NCBI GenBank assembly: GCA_022605955.1
Contig: JAKCOZ010000306.1
Coordinates: 124,001 to 188,000, forward strand
DNA length: 64,000 nucleotides
Source of the DNA: Rallus limicola
Lineage: Eukaryota; Chordata; Aves; Gruiformes; Rallidae
Direction: 5' to 3'
Part shown: piece by piece, positions 1 through 12,138 of the stretch
Layout of the letters: each line of letters starts with the position of its first letter
Position numbering within the stretch: the first letter of the stretch is position 1
Notes under the pieces: generated by a model
The model's input: only the letters and a program-made list of their open reading frames with translations
Databases searched by the model: none
Told to the model about the DNA's origin: nothing
Translations under genes and position numbers: made by a program

Positions 1-20
1 CTTTGGCTCTCAGCCTTTTC

Positions 21-39
21 CTTTGCCTGGAAAGAGGGA
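21..39. other. Degenerate sequence resembling a CENP-B box, once per monomer (first copy shown)
   Basis: CTTTGCCTGGAAAGAGGGA resembles the mammalian CENP-B box (CTTCGTTGGAAACGGGA, from general knowledge) if two single-base insertions are allowed. It lacks both core CG dinucleotides and its outer blocks are two bases farther apart. Binding is therefore unlikely; the resemblance may be chance. Confidence 0.25.
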
Positions 40-59
40 ACATGCCTGGAACCTCCTAC
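25..59. repeat. Internal subrepeat, left member (first monomer shown)
   Basis: Contains GCCTGGAAAG at 25-34 and TGCCTGGAACCTCCTAC at 43-59. The second stretch matches TGTCTGAAACCTCCTAA at 157-173 in 14 of 17 positions, and the first resembles GCCTGAAAGG at 140-149. The order and spacing of the two elements are alike in both members (offset about 114 bp). Confidence 0.6.
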
Positions 60-60
60 G

Positions 61-258
61 GTGCTTTTCTCGGCCCTAGCAGACTGCAGTTCAAAACATG
101 CTAAACGTCCAGCAATAACTCCCAAAGTAAAGAAGCTAGGCCTGAAAGGCATAGCTTGTCTGAAACCTCCTAACAGGACACACGAGCAGACCCTGTCACT
201 TTGGCTCTCAGCCTTTTCCTTTGCCTGGAAAGAGGGAACATGCCTGGAACCTCCTACG
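61..258. repeat. Representative satellite monomer (198 bp, phase used for all monomer counts here)
   Basis: I set the monomer boundary arbitrarily at gtgcttttct. Landmarks in order in this copy are: tctcggccc, a PstI-type palindrome ctgcag, acatgc, the subfamily site aataact, agaagctagg with a StuI-type palindrome aggcct, tgaaaggcatagc, acctcctaac, gacacacgag, the site tgtcact, ctctcagcc, gcctggaaagaggg, and catgcctggaacctcctac. The 198-bp length is close to a nucleosome core plus linker, as in many satellites; that comparison is an inference. Confidence 0.95.
140..173. repeat. Internal subrepeat, right member (first monomer shown)
   Basis: Contains GCCTGAAAGG followed by TGTCTGAAACCTCCTAA, paralleling 25-59. 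Together they suggest that the 198-bp monomer arose from a shorter unit by internal duplication and divergence into segments of about 114 and 84 bp. Confidence 0.6.
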
Positions 259-997
259 GTGCTTTTCTCGGCCCTAGCAGACTGCAGTTCAAAACATGCT
301 AAACGTCCAGCAATAGCTCCCAAAGTAAAGAAGCTAGGCCTGAAAGGCATAGCTTGTCTGAAACCTCCTAACAGGACACACGAGCAGACCCTGTCACTTT
401 GGCTCTCAGCCTTTTCCTTTGCCTGGAAAGAGGGAACATGCCTGGAACCTCCTACGGTGCTTTTCTCGGCCCTAGCAGACTGCAGTTCAAAACATGCTAA
501 ACGTCCAGCAATAACTCCCAAAGTAAAGAAGCTAGGCCTGAAAGGCATAGCTTGTCTGAAACCTCCTAACAGGACACACGAGCAGACCCTGTCACTTTGG
601 CTCTCAGCCTTTTCCTTTGCCTGGAAAGAGGGAACATGCCTGGAACCTCCTACGGTGCTTTTCTCGGCCCTAGCAGACTGCAGTTCAAAACATGCTAAAC
701 GTCCAGCAATAACTCCCAAAGTAAAGAAGCTAGGCCTGAAAGGCATAGCTTGTCTGAAACCTCCTAACAGGACACACGAGCAGACCCTGTCACTTTGGCT
801 CTCAGCCTTTTCCTTTGCCTGGAAAGAGGGAACATGCCTGGAACCTCCTACGGTGCTTTTCTCGGCCCTAGCAGACTGCAGTTCAAAACATGCTAAACGT
901 CCAGCAATAACTCCCAAAGTAAAGAAGCTAGGCCTGAAAGGCATAGCTTGTCTGAAACCTCCTAACAGGACACACGAGCAGACCCTGTCACTTTGGC

Positions 998-1508
998 ACT
1001 CAGCCTTTTCCTTTGCCTGGAAAGAGGGAACATGCCTGGAACCTCCTACTGTGCTTTTCTCGGCCCTAGCAGACTGCAGTTCAAAACATGCTAAACGTCC
1101 AGCAATAGCTCCCAAAGTAAAGAAGCTAGGCCTGAAAGGCATAGCTTGTCTGAAACCTCCTAACAGGACACACGAGCAGACCCTGTCACTTTGGCTCTCA
1201 GCCTTTTCCTTTGCCTGGAAAGAGGGAACATGCCTGCAACCTCCTACGGTGCTTTTCTCGGCCCTAGCAGACTGCAGTTCAAAACATGCTAAACGTCCAG
1301 CAATAACTCCCAAAGTAAAGAAGCTAGGCCTGAAAGGCATAGCTTGTCTGAAACCTCCTAACAGGACACACGAGCAGACCCTGTCACTTTGGCACTCAGC
1401 CTTTTCCTTTGCCTGGAAAGAGGGAACATGCCTGGAACCTCCTACTGTGCTTTTCTCGGCCCTAGCAGACTGCAGTTCAAAACATGCTAAACGTCCAGCA
1501 ATAGCTCC
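998..1508. repeat. Two copies of the linked H haplotype, two monomers apart
   Basis: The haplotype is three linked substitutions: cactc in place of ctctc (998 and 1,394), cctactg in place of cctacgg (1,050 and 1,446), and aatagct in place of aataact (1,108 and 1,504). The 396-bp spacing equals two monomers, which suggests a local dimer duplication. The same trio recurs at 3,374/3,426/3,484, at 10,304/10,356/10,414 and at 17,828/17,880/17,938. The first two sites occur again at 19,808/19,860, just before the 7-bp deletion. Confidence 0.85.
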
Positions 1509-1699
1509 CAAAGTAAAGAAGCTAGGCCTGAAAGGCATAGCTTGTCTGAAACCTCCTAACAGGACACACGAGCAGACCCTGTCACTTTGGCTCTCAGCCT
1601 TTTCCTTTGCCTGGAAAGAGGGAACATGCCTGGAACCTCCTACGGTGCTTTTCTCGGCCTTAGCAGACTGCAGTTCAAAACATGCTAAACGTCCAGCAA

Positions 1700-1790
1700 T
1701 AACTCCCAAAGTAAAGCAGCGAGGCCTGAAAGGCATAGCTTGTCTGAAACCTCCTAACAGGACAGACGAGCAGACCCTGTCACTTTGACT
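1700..1790. repeat. Divergent monomer with several private substitutions
   Basis: This copy carries aaagcagcgagg in place of aaagaagctagg (about 1,716-1,721), gacagacgag in place of gacacacgag (about 1,765), and ctttgact in place of ctttggct (about 1,787). The last change creates the TGA that ends the first long plus-strand open frame. A related aaagtagcgagg variant is found at about 6,466-6,474, so the cgagg change is shared between the two copies. Confidence 0.8.
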
Positions 1791-4700
1791 CTCAGCCTTT
1801 TCCTTTGCCTGGAAAGAGGGAACATGCCTGGAACCTCCTACGGTGCTTTTCTCGGCCCTAGCAGACTGCAGTTCAAAACATGCTAAACGTCCAGCAATAA
1901 CTCCCAAAGTAAAGAAGCTAGGCCTGAAAGGCATAGCTTGTCTGAAACCTCCTAACAGGACACACGAGCAGACCCTGTCACTTTGGCTCTCAGCCTTTTC
2001 CTTTGCCTGGAAAGAGGGAACATGCCTGGAACCTCCTACGGTGCTTTTCTCGGCCCTAGCAGACTGCAGTTCAAAACATGCTAAACGTCCAGCAATAACT
2101 CCCAAAGTAAAGAAGCTAGGCCTGAAAGGCATAGCTTGTCTGAAACCTCCTAACAGGACACACGAGCAGACCCTGTCACTTTGGCTCTCAGCCTTTTCCT
2201 TTGCCTGGAAAGAGGGAACATGCCTGGAACCTCCTACGGTGCTTTTCTCGGCCCTAGCAGACTGCAGTTCAAAACATGCTAAACGTCCAGCAATAACTCC
2301 CAAAGTAAAGAAGCTAGGCCTGAAAGGCATAGCTTGTCTGAAACCTCCTAACAGGACACACGAGCAGACCCTGTCACTTTGGCTCTCAGCCTTTTCCTTT
2401 GCCTGGAAAGAGGGAACATGCCTGGAACCTCCTACGGTGCTTTTCTCGGCCCTAGCAGACTGCAGTTCAAAACATGCTAAACGTCCAGCAATAACTCCCA
2501 AAGTAAAGAAGCTAGGCCTGAAAGGCATAGCTTGTCTGAAACCTCCTAACAGGACACACGAGCAGACCCTGTCACTTTGGCTCTCAGCCTTTTCCTTTGC
2601 CTGGAAAGAGGGAACATGCCTGGAACCTCCTACGGTGCTTTTCTCGGCCCTAGCAGACTGCAGTTCAAAACATGCTAAACGTCCAGCAATAACTCCCAAA
2701 GTAAAGAAGCTAGGCCTGAAAGGCATAGCTTGTCTGAAACCTCCTAACAGGACACACGAGCAGACCCTGTCACTTTGGCTCTCAGCCTTTTCCTTTGCCT
2801 GGAAAGAGGGAACATGCCTGGAACCTCCTACGGTGCTTTTCTCGGCCCTAGCAGACTGCAGTTCAAAACATGCTAAACGTCCAGCAATAGCTCCCAAAGT
2901 AAAGAAGCTAGGCCTGAAAGGCATAGCTTGTCTGAAACCTCCTAACAGGACACACGAGCAGACCCTGTCACTTTGGCTCTCAGCCTTTTCCTTTGCCTGG
3001 AAAGAGGGAACATGCCTGGAACCTCCTACGGTGCTTTTCTCGGCCCTAGCAGACTGCAGTTCAAAACATGCTAAACGTCCAGCAATAACTCCCAAAGTAA
3101 AGAAGCTAGGCCTGAAAGGCATAGCTTGTCTGAAACCTCCTAACAGGACACACGAGCAGACCCTGTCACTTTGGCTCTCAGCCTTTTCCTTTGCCTGGAA
3201 AGAGGGAACATGCCTGGAACCTCCTACGGTGCTTTTCTCGGCCCTAGCAGACTGCAGTTCAAAACATGCTAAACGTCCAGCAATAACTCCCAAAGTAAAG
3301 AAGCTAGGCCTGAAAGGCATAGCTTGTCTGAAACCTCCTAACAGGACACACGAGCAGACCCTGTCACTTTGGCACTCAGCCTTTTCCTTTGCCTGGAAAG
3401 AGGGAACATGCCTGGAACCTCCTACTGTGCTTTTCTCGGCCCTAGCAGACTGCAGTTCAAAACATGCTAAACGTCCAGCAATAGCTCCCAAAGTAAAGAA
3501 GCTAGGCCTGAAAGGCATAGCTTTTCTGAAACCTCCTAACAGGACACACGAGCAGACCCTGTCACTTTGGCTCTCAGCCTTTTCCTTTGCCTGGAAAGAG
3601 GGAACATGCCTGGAACCTCCTACGGTGCTTTTCTCGGCCCTAGCAGACTGCAGTTCAAAACATGCTAAACGTCCAGCAATAACTCCCAAAGTAAAGAAGC
3701 TAGGCCTGAAAGGCATAGCTTGTCTGAAAACTCCTAACAGGACACACGAGCAGACCCTGTCACTTTGGCTCTCAGCCTTTTCCTTTGCCTGGAAAGAGGG
3801 AACATGCCTGGAACCTCCTACGGTGCTTTTCTCGGCCCTAGCAGACTGCAGTTCAAAACATGCTAAACGTCCAGCAATAACTCCCAAAGTAAAGAAGCTA
3901 GGCCTGAAAGGCATAGCTTGTCTGAAACCTCCTAACAGGACACACGAGCAGACCCTGTCACTTTGGCTCTCAGCCTTTTCCTTTGCCTGGAAAGAGGGAA
4001 CATGCCTGGAACCTCCTACGGTGCTTCTCTCGGCCCTAGCAGACTGCAGTTCAAAACATGCTAAACGTCCAGCAATAACTCCCAAAGTAAAGAAGCTAGG
4101 CCTGAAAGGCATAGCTTGTCTGAAACCTCCTAACAGGACACACGAGCAGACCCTGTCACTTTGGCTCTCAGCCTTTTCCTTTGCCTGGAAAGAGGGAACA
4201 TGCCTGGAACCTCCTACGGTGCTTTTCTCGGCCCTAGCAGACTGCAGTTCAAAACATGCTAAACGTCCAGCAATAACTCCCAAAGTAAAGAAGCTAGGCC
4301 TGAAAGGCATAGCTTGTCTGAAACCTCCTAACAGGACACACGAGCAGACCCTGTCACTTTGGCTCTCAGCCTTTTCCTTTGCCTGGAAAGAGGGAACATG
4401 CCTGGAACCTCCTACGGTGCTTTTCTCAGCCCTAGAAGACTGCAGTTCAAAACATGCTAAACGTCCAGCAATAGCTCCCAAAGTAAAGAAGCTAGGCCTG
4501 AAAGGCATAGCTTGTCTGAAACCTCCTAACAGGACACACGAGCAGACCCTGTCACTTTGGCTCTCAGCCTTTTCCTTTGCCTGGAAAGAGGGAACATGCC
4601 TGGAACCTCCTACGGTGCTTTTCTCGGCCCTAGCAGACTGCAGTTCAAAACATGCTAAACGTCCAGCAATAGCTCCCAAAGTAAAGAAGCTAGGCCTGAA

Positions 4701-7700
4701 AGGCATAGCTTGTCTGAAACCTCCTAACAGGACACACGAGCAGACCCTGTCACTTTGGCTCTCAGCCTTTTCCTTTGCCTGGAAAGAGGGAACATGCCTG
4801 GAACCTCCTACGGTGCTTTTCTCGGCCCTAGCAGACTGCAGTTCAAAACATGCTAAACGTCCAGCAATAACTCCCAAAGTAAAGAAGCTAGGCCTGAAAG
4901 GCATAGCTTGTCTGAAACCTCCTAACAGGACACACGAGCAGACCCTGTCACTTTGGCTCTCAGCCTTTTCCTTTGCCTGGAAAGAGGGAACATGCCTGGA
5001 ACCTCCTACGGTGCTTTTCTCGGCCCTAGCAGACTGCAGTTCAAAACATGCTAAACGTCCAGCAATAACTCCCAAAGTAAAGAAGCTAGGCCTGAAAGGC
5101 ATAGCTTGTCTGAAACCTCCTAACAGGACACACGAGCAGACCCTGTCACTTTGGCTCTCAGCCTTTTCCTTTGCCTGGAAAGAGGGAACATGCCTGGAAC
5201 CTCCTACGGTGCTTTTCTCGGCCCTAGCAGACTGCAGTTCAAAACATGCTAAACGTCCAGCAATAGCTCCCAAAGTAAAGAAGCTAGGCCTGAAAGGCAT
5301 AGCTTGTCTGAAACCTCCTAACAGGACACACGAGCAGACCCTGTCACTTTGGCTCTCAGCCTTTTCCTTTGCCTGGAAAGAGGGAACATGCCTGGAACCT
5401 CCTACGGTGCTTTTCTCGGCCCTAGCAGACTGCAGTTCAAAACATGCTAAACGTCCAGCAATAACTCCCAAAGTAAAGAAGCTAGGCCTGAAAGGCATAG
5501 CTTGTCTGAAACCTCCTAACAGGACACACGAGCAGACCGTGTCACTTTGGCTCTCAGCCTTTTCCTTTGCCTGGAAAGAGGGAACATGCCTGGAACCTCC
5601 TACGGTGCTTTTCTCGGCCCTAGCAGACTGCAGTTCAAAACATGCTAAACGTCCAGCAATAGCTCCCAAAGTAAAGAAGCTAGGCCTGAGAGGCATAGCT
5701 TGTCTGAAACCTCCTAACAGGACACACGAGCAGACCCTGTCACTTTGGCTCTCAGCCTTTTCCTTTGCCTGGAAAGAGGGAACATGCCTGGAACCTCCTA
5801 CGGTGCTTTTCTCGGCCCTAGCAGACTGCAGTTCAAAACATGCTAAACGTCCAGCAATAGCTCCCAAAGTAAAGAAGCTAGGCCTGAAAGGCATAGCTTG
5901 TCTGAAACCTCCTAACAGGACACACGAGCAGACCCTGTCACTTTGGCTCTCAGCCTTTTCCTTTGCCTGGAAAGAGGGAACATGCCTGAAACCTCCTACG
6001 GTGCTTTTCTCGGCCCTAGCAGACTGCAGTTCAAAACATGCTAAACGTCCAGCAATAACTCCCATAGTAAAGAAGCTAGGCCTGATAGGCATAGCTTGTC
6101 TGAAACCTCCTAACAGGACACACGAGCAGACCCTGTCACTTTGGCTCTCAGCCTTTTCCTTTGCCTGGAAAGAGGGAACATGCCTGGAACCTCCTACGGT
6201 GCTTTTCTCGGCCCTAGCAGACTGCAGTTCAAAACATGCTAAACGTCCAGCAATAGCTCCCAAAGTAAAGAAGCTAGGCCTGAAAGGCATAGCTTGTCTG
6301 AAACCTCCTAACAGGACACACGAGCAGACCCTGTCACTTTGGCTCTCAGCCTTTTCCTTTGCCTGGAAAGAGGGAACATGCCTGGAACCTCCTACGGTGC
6401 TTTTCTCGGCCCTAGCAGACTGCAGTTCAAAACATGCTAAACGTCCAGCTATAACTCCCAAAGTAAAGTAGCGAGGCCTGAAAGGCATAGCTTGTCTGAA
6501 ACCTCCTAACAGGACACACGAGCAGACCCTGTCACTTTGGCTCTCAGCCTTTTCCTTTGCCTGGAAAGAGGGAACATGCCTGGAACCTCCTACGGTGCTT
6601 TTCTCGGCCCTAGCAGACTGCAGTTCAAAACATGCTAAACGTCCAGCAATAACTCCCAAAGTAAAGAAGCTAGGCCTGAAAGGCATAGCTTGTCTGAAAC
6701 CTCCTAACAGGACACACGAGCAGACCCTGTCACTTTGGCTCTCAGCCTTTTCCTTTGCCTGGAAAGAGGGAACATGCCTGGAACCTCCTACGGTGCTTTT
6801 CTCGGCCCTAGCAGACTGCAGTTCAAAACATGCTAAACGTCCAGCTATAACTCCCAAAGTAAAGAAGCTAGGCCTGAAAGGCATAGCTTGTCTGAAACCT
6901 CCTAACAGGACACACGAGCAGACCCTGTCACTTTGGCTCTCAGCCTTTTCCTTTGCCTGGAAAGAGGGAACATGCCTGGAACCTCCTACGGTGCTTTTCT
7001 CGGCCCTAGCAGACTGCAGTTCAAAACATGCTAAACGTCCAGCAATAACTCCCAAAGTAAAGAAGCTAGGCCTGAGAGGCATAGCTTGTCTGAAACCTCC
7101 TAACAGGACACACGAGCAGACCCTGTCACTTTGGCTCTCAGCCTTTTCCTTTGCCTGGAAAGAGGGAACATGCCTGGAACCTCCTACGGTGCTTTTCTCG
7201 GCCCTAGCAGACTGCAGTTCAAAACATGCTAAACGTCCAGCAATAGCTCCCAAAGTAAAGAAGCTAGGCCTGAAAGGCATAGCTTGTCTGAAACCTCCTA
7301 ACAGGACACACGAGCAGACCCTGTCACTTTGGCTCTCAGCCTTTTCCTTTGCCTGGAAAGAGGGAACATGCCTGGAACCTCCTACGGTGCTTTTCTCGGA
7401 CCTAGCAGACTGCAGTTCAAAACATGCTAAACGTCCAGCAATAACTCCCATAGTAAAGAAGCTAGGCCTGAAAGGCATAGCTTGTCTGAAACCTCCTAAC
7501 AGGACACACGAGCAGACCCTGTCACTTTGGCTCTCAGCCTTTTCCTTTGCCTGGAAAGAGGGAACATGCCTGGAACCTCCTACGGTGCTTTTCTCGGCCC
7601 TAGCAGACTGCAGTTCAAAACATGCTAAACGTCCAGCAATAGCTCCCAAAGTAAAGAAGCTAGGCCTGAAAGGCATAGCTTGTCTGAAACCTCCTAACAG

Positions 7701-10700
7701 GACACACGAGCAGACCCTGTCACTTTGGCTCTCAGCCTTTTCCTTTGCCTGGAAAGAGGGAACATGCCTGGAACCTCCTACGGTGCTTTTCTCGGCCCTA
7801 GCAGACTGCAGTTCAAAACATGCTAAACGTCCAGCAATAACTCCCAAAGTAAAGAAGCTAGGCCTGAAAGGCATAGCTTGTCTGAAACCTCCTAACAGGA
7901 CACACGAGCAGACCCTGTCACTTTGGCTCTCAGCCTTTTCCTTTGCCTGGAAAGAGGGAACATGCCTGGAACCTCCTACGGTGCTTTTCTCGGCCCTAGC
8001 AGACTGCAGTTCAAAACATGCTAAACGTCCAGCAATAACTCCCAAAGTAAAGAAGCTAGGCCTGAAAGGCATAGCTTGTCTGAAACCTCCTAACAGGACA
8101 CACGAGCAGACCCTGTCACTTTGGCTCTCAGCCTTTTCCTTTGCCTGGAAAGAGGGAACATGCCTGGAACCTCCTACGGTGCTTTTCTCGGCCCTAGCAG
8201 ACTGCAGTTCAAAACATGCTAAACGTCCAGCAATAACTCCCAAAGTAAAGAAGCTAGGCATGAAAGGCATAGCTTGTCTGAAACCTCCTAACAGGACACA
8301 CGAGCAGACCGTGTCACTTTGGCTCTCAGCCTTTTCCTTTGCCTGGAAAGAGGGAACATGCCTGGAACCTCCTACGGTGCTTTTCTCGGCCCTAGCAGAC
8401 TGCAGTTCAAAACATGCTAAACGTCCAGCAATAACTCCCAAAGTAAAGAAGCTAGGCCTGAAAGGCATAGCTTGTCTGAAACCTCCTAACAGGACACACG
8501 AGCAGACCCTGTCACTTTGGCTCTCAGCCTTTTCCTTTGCCTGGAAAGAGGGAACATGCCTGGAACCTCCTACGGTGCTTTTCTCGGCCCTAGCAGACTG
8601 CAGTTCAAAACATGCTAAACGTCCAGCAATAACTCCCAAAGTAAAGAAGCTAGGCCTGAAAGGCATAGCTTGTCTGAAACCTCCTAACAGGACACACGAG
8701 CAGACCCTGTCACTTTGGCTCTCAGCCTTTTCCTTTGCCTGGAAAGAGGGAACATGCCTGGAACCTCCTACGGTGCTTTTCTCGGCCTTAGCAGACTGCA
8801 GTTCAAAACATGCTAAACGTCCAGCAATAACTCCCAAAGTAAAGAAGCTAGGCCTGAACGGCATAGCTTGTCTGAAACCTCCTAACAGGACACACGAGCA
8901 GACCCTGTCACTTTGGCTCTCAGCCTTTTCCTTTGCCTGGAAAGAGGGAACATGCCTGGAACCTCCTACGGTGCTTTTCTCGGCCCTAGCAGACTGCAGT
9001 TCAAAACATGCTAAACGTCCAGCAATAGCTCCCAAAGTAAAGAAGCTAGGCCTGATAGGCATAGCTTGTCTGAAACCTCCTAACAGGACACACGAGCAGA
9101 CCCTGTCACTTTGGCTCTCAGCCTTTTCCTTTGCCTGGAAAGAGGGAACATGCCTGGAACCTCCTACGGTGCTTTTCTCGGCCCTAGCAGACTGCAGTTC
9201 AAAACATGCTAAACGTCCAGCAATAGCTCCCAAAGTAAAGAAGCTAGGCCTGAAAGGCATAGCTTGTCTGAAACCTCCTAACAGGACACACGAGCAGACC
9301 CTGTCACTTTGGCTCTCAGCCTTTTCCTTTGCCTGGAAAGAGGGAACATGCCTGGAACCTCCTACGGTGCTTTTCTCGGCCCTAGCAGACTGCAGTTCAA
9401 AACATGATAAACGTCCAGCAATAACTCCCAAAGTAAAGAAGCTAGGCCTGAAAGGCATAGCTTGTCTGAAACCTCCTAACAGGACACACGAGCAGACCCT
9501 GTCACTTTGGCTTTCAGCCTTTTCCTTTGCCTGGAAAGAGGGAACATGCCTGGAACCTCCTACGGTGCTTTTCTCGGCCCTAGCAGACTGCAGTTCAAAA
9601 CATGCTAAACGTCCAGCAATAACTCCCAAAGTAAAGAAGCTAGGCCTGAAAGGCATAGCTTGTCTGAAACCTCCTAACAGGACACACGAGCAGACCCTGT
9701 CACTTTGGCTCTCAGCCTTTTCCTTTGCCTGGAAAGAGGGAACATGCCTGGAACCTCCTACGGTGCTTTTCTCGGCCCTAGCAGACTGCAGTTCAAAACA
9801 TGCTAAACGTCCAGCAATAGCTCCCAAAGTAAAGAAGCTAGGCCTGAAAGGCATAGCTTGTCTGAAACCTCCTAACAGGACACACGAGCAGACCCTGTCA
9901 CTTTGGCTCTCAGCCTTTTCCTTTGCCTGGAAAGAGGGAACATGCCTGGAACCTCCTACGGTGCTTTTCTCGGCCCTAGCAGACTGCAGTTCAAAACATG
10001 CTAAACGTCCAGCAATAACTCCCAAAGTAAAGAAGCTAGGCCTGAAAGGCATAGCTTGTCTGAAACCTCCTAACAGGACACACGAGCAGACCCTGTCACT
10101 TTGGCTCTCAGCCTTTTCCTTTGCCTGGAAAGAGGGAACATGCCTGGAACCTCCTACGGTGCTTTTCTCGGCCCTAGCAGACTGCAGTTCAAAACATGCT
10201 AAACGTCCAGCAATAACTCCCAAAGTAAAGAAGCTAGGCCTGAAAGGCATAGCTTGTCTGAAACCTCCTAACAGGACACACGAGCAGACCCTGTCACTTT
10301 GGCACTCAGCCTTTTCCTTTGCCTGGAAAGAGGGAACATGCCTGGAACCTCCTACTGTGCTTTTCTCGGCCCTAGCAGACTGCAGTTCAAAACATGCTAA
10401 ACGTCCAGCAATAGCTCCCAAAGTAAAGAAGCTAGGCCTGAAAGGCATAGCTTGTCTGAAACCTCCTAACAGGACACACGAGCAGACCCTGTCACTTTGG
10501 CTCTCAGCCTTTTCCTTTGCCTGGAAAGAGGGAACATGCCTGGAACCTCCTACGGTGCTTTTCTCGGCCCTAGCAGACTGCAGTTCAAAACATGCTAAAC
10601 GTCCAGCAATAACTCCCAAAGTAAAGAAGCTAGGCCTGAAAGGCATAGCTTGTCTGAAACCTCCTAACAGGACACACGAGCAGACCCTGTCACTTTGGCT

Positions 10701-12138
10701 CTCAGCCTTTTCCTTTGCCTGGAAAGAGGGAACATGCCTGGAACCTCCTACGGTGCTTTTCTCGGCCCTAGCAGACTGCAGTTCAAAACATGCTAAACGT
10801 CCAGCAATAACTCCCAAAGTAAAGAAGCTAGGCCTGAAAGGCATAGCTTGTCTGAAACCTCCTAACAGGACACACGAGCAGACCCTGTCACTTTGGCTCT
10901 CAGCCTTTTCCTTTGCCTGGAAAGAGGGAACATGCCTGGAACCTCCTACGGTGCTTTTCTCGGCCCTAGCAGACTGCAGTTCAAAACATGCTAAACGTCC
11001 AGCAATAACTCCCAAAGTAAAGAAGCTAGGCCTGAAAGGCATAGCTTGTCTGAAACCTCCTAACAGGACACACGAGCAGACCCTGTCACTTTGGCTCTCA
11101 GCCTTTTCCTTTGCCTGGAAAGAGGGAACATGCCTGGAACCTCCTACGGTGCTTTTCTCAGCCCTAGCAGACTGCAGTTCAAAACATGCTAAACGTCCAG
11201 CAATAACTCCCAAAGTAAAGAAGCTAGGCCTGAAAGGCATAGCTTGTCTGAAACCTCCTAACAGGACACACGAGCAGACCCTGTCACTTTGGCTCTCAGC
11301 CTTTTCCTTTGCCTGGAAAGAGGGAACATGCCTGGAACCTCCTACGGTGCTTTTCTCGGCCCTAGCAGACTGCAGTTCAAAACATGCTAAACGTCCAGCA
11401 ATAACTCCCAAAGTAAAGAAGCTAGGCCTGAAAGGCATAGCTTGTCTGAAACCTCCTAACAGGACACACGAGCAGACCGTGTCACTTTGGCTCTCAGCCT
11501 TTTCCTTTGCCTGGAAAGAGGGAACATGCCTGGAACCTCCTACGGTGCTTTTCTCGGCCCTAGCAGACTGCAGTTCAAAACATGCTAAACGTCCAGCAAT
11601 AGCTCCCAAAGTAAAGAAGCTAGGCCTGATAGGCATAGCTTGTCTGAAACCTCCTAACAGGACACACGAGCAGACCCTGTCACTTTGGCTCTCAGCCTTT
11701 TCCTTTGCCTGGAAAGAGGGAACATGCCTGGAACCTCCTACGGTGCTTTTCTCGGCCCTAGCAGACTGCAGTTCAAAACATGCTAAACGTCCAGCAATAA
11801 CTCCCAAAGTAAAGAAGCTAGGCCTGAAAGGCATAGCTTGTCTGAAACCTCCTAACAGGACACACGAGCAGACCCTGTCACTTTGGCTCTCAGCCTTTTC
11901 CTTTGCCTGGAAAGAGGGAACATGCCTGGAACCTCCTACGGTGCTTTTCTCGGCCCTAGCAGACTGCAGTTCAAAACATGCTAAACGTCCAGCAATAGCT
12001 CCCAAAGTAAAGAAGCTAGGCCTGATAGGCATAGCTTGTCTGAAACCTCCTAACAGGACACACGAGCAGACCCTGTCACTTTGGCTCTCAGCCTTTTCCT
12101 TTGCCTGGAAAGAGGGAACATGCCTGGAACCTCCTACG

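Noticed and set aside
11..34. Hairpin formed by ttttcc and ggaaag around a 7-base loop in each monomer, as a possible terminator or structural RNA
   Set aside because: The stem is only 5 to 6 pairs with a wobble, no T-tract follows, and there is no transcription unit to serve.
21..39. Functional CENP-B box
   Set aside because: Both core CG dinucleotides are missing and the spacing is two bases too long. Kept only as a low-confidence resemblance.
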